A DNA stretch of 14,999 nucleotides, taken from contig DATCIH010000038.1 of assembly GCA_036507955.1 (NCBI GenBank), positions 1 to 14,999 on the forward strand. The letters run 5' to 3'. Each line of letters begins with the position of its first letter. Within the stretch, counting starts at the first letter, position 1. A program made the position numbers and the translations under genes. The DNA comes from DATCIH01 sp036507955. Lineage in GTDB: Bacteria; Bacillota; Clostridia; Clostridiales; Clostridiaceae. A model generated the notes under the pieces. It was not told the DNA's origin and did not search any database. It saw only the letters and a list, made by a program, of their open reading frames with translations. Below, piece by piece: positions 14,393 to 14,999 of the stretch.

Positions 14393-14999
14393 TCAATTTA
14401 CTATTTTAAAATTAGGACTTAAATCTTCCAATTTAGTATCCCACTTTGATGATTTATAAATTTTATAGTCTGTAGTTACTGCCATGCATGAGATATCTGA
14501 AAGACTATCGATAATTTTTAATCCTTTATCTACACCACTGACAAAAGTAATCTTTGTAAGAATGTCTGCAATCATATTGCAATCAGGAACATTACTACCT
14601 ACAAGTATCGTATCGCTCATAACCCCTGTATCAGCTGGGTATCCAGTAGCTGGATTCAATATATGATGATAGCGCTTCCCATCCTTTATAAAGAATCTCT
14701 GATAATCTCCAGATGTAGAAAGTGCATCTTGATCGAGCTTTACTATACAAATATTTCCCTCATTTTTTTCTTTCCTTGGATGTTGAATCCCAATGGACCA
14801 TAATGTGTTATCCGGCTTTTTCCCCAAAGTATATATGGAGCTACCACCAAGGTTTATAATAGCACTCTTAACTCCAAATTTTTTAAAAACCTTTACAACC
14901 TCATCTGCAGTGAAGCCCTTAGCAACACCTCCAAGATCTATAGACATACCTACTTTCATTAACTTAACACTGCTATTTGCCTCATTTATACTGATATTA
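14393..14999 (-). CDS. fmnB: ApbE-family FAD:protein FMN transferase (FmnB-like), N-terminus beyond right edge
   Basis: ApbE enzymes split FAD and attach FMN through a phosphoester to a Ser/Thr of an exported protein, outside the membrane. The frame is open to the window end, so 201 C-terminal residues are seen and roughly 130-150 are missing, including any lipoprotein signal. ATG 14959 is internal. Visible are the DLGGVAKGFTADEV block, AIINLGGSS, STSGDYQRFF, the HHILNPATGYP motif and the metal-site region MIADILTK. In the Listeria EET locus FmnB flavinylates the lipoprotein PplA. A target gene is not within the window and may lie just to the right. It leads into dmkA. Confidence 0.88.
   Translation of the reverse strand, partial: NISINEANSSVKLMKVGMSIDLGGVAKGFTADEVVKVFKKFGVKSAIINLGGSSIYTLGKKPDNTLWSIGIQHPRKEKNEGNICIVKLDQDALSTSGDYQRFFIKDGKRYHHILNPATGYPADTGVMSDTILVGSNVPDCNMIADILTKITFVSGVDKGLKIIDSLSDISCMAVTTDYKIYKSSKWDTKLEDLSPNFKIVN

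Noticed and set aside
1..14999. tRNA, rRNA genes, CRISPR arrays or metabolite riboswitches
   Set aside because: Looked for in the intergenic stretches by eye; none shows a cloverleaf, regular repeats or a recognisable riboswitch core.

Overview
The window looks like a low-G+C Bacillota chromosome, most likely a clostridium. The coding sequence is A/T-rich, Shine-Dalgarno sites are strong (AGGAGG, AGGTGG, GGGGG), TTG and GTG starts are frequent, and the gene families (EFR1 flavodoxin-ferredoxin, aldo/keto reductase with Fe-S tail, EET genes) are typical of that group. The species cannot be named from the sequence alone.

Left part (1-4182) is a zone of insertion and decay. An IS200-type tnpA runs off the left edge and ends in two hairpins. 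It directly abuts the C-terminal third of a tnpB gene, whose 3' flank (about 1022-1100) can fold like an omega/reRNA scaffold. Right after that comes the C-terminal tail of a secreted metallo-beta-lactamase-fold (ComEC-like) hydrolase, so the mobile DNA appears to sit inside that gene. Next is a small operon, tetR - EFR1 flavodoxin/ferredoxin - aldo/keto reductase. It keeps a near-consensus promoter, a tandem palindromic operator and a strong terminator, but all three genes carry frameshifts and/or stop codons.

Middle part (4434-9223) holds stand-alone genes. They are an alpha/beta hydrolase (minus), a cyclopropane-fatty-acid synthase, a short-chain dehydrogenase that is visibly richer in G+C than its neighbours, a ferritin-like di-iron protein split by an in-frame ochre codon, and a small lipoprotein (minus). 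Terminators are clear.

Right part (9399-14999, all minus strand) is the most coherent unit. In transcription order it reads ApbE-type FAD:protein FMN transferase (fmnB-like, N-terminus beyond the right edge), UbiA-family prenyltransferase (dmkA-like), a membrane-extended type II NADH dehydrogenase (ndh2), a NusG-domain-II protein (eetA), a Gx-transporter protein (eetB) and a polyprenyl diphosphate synthase (dmkB-like). This gene set matches the flavin-based extracellular electron transfer locus known from Listeria monocytogenes. There, Ndh2 passes NADH electrons to a demethylmenaquinone made by DmkA/DmkB, and FmnB attaches FMN to an exported carrier protein. No flavinylated PplA-like carrier is visible here; if present it lies beyond the right edge. 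A promoter with two Fur-box-like sites sits between dmkA and ndh2.
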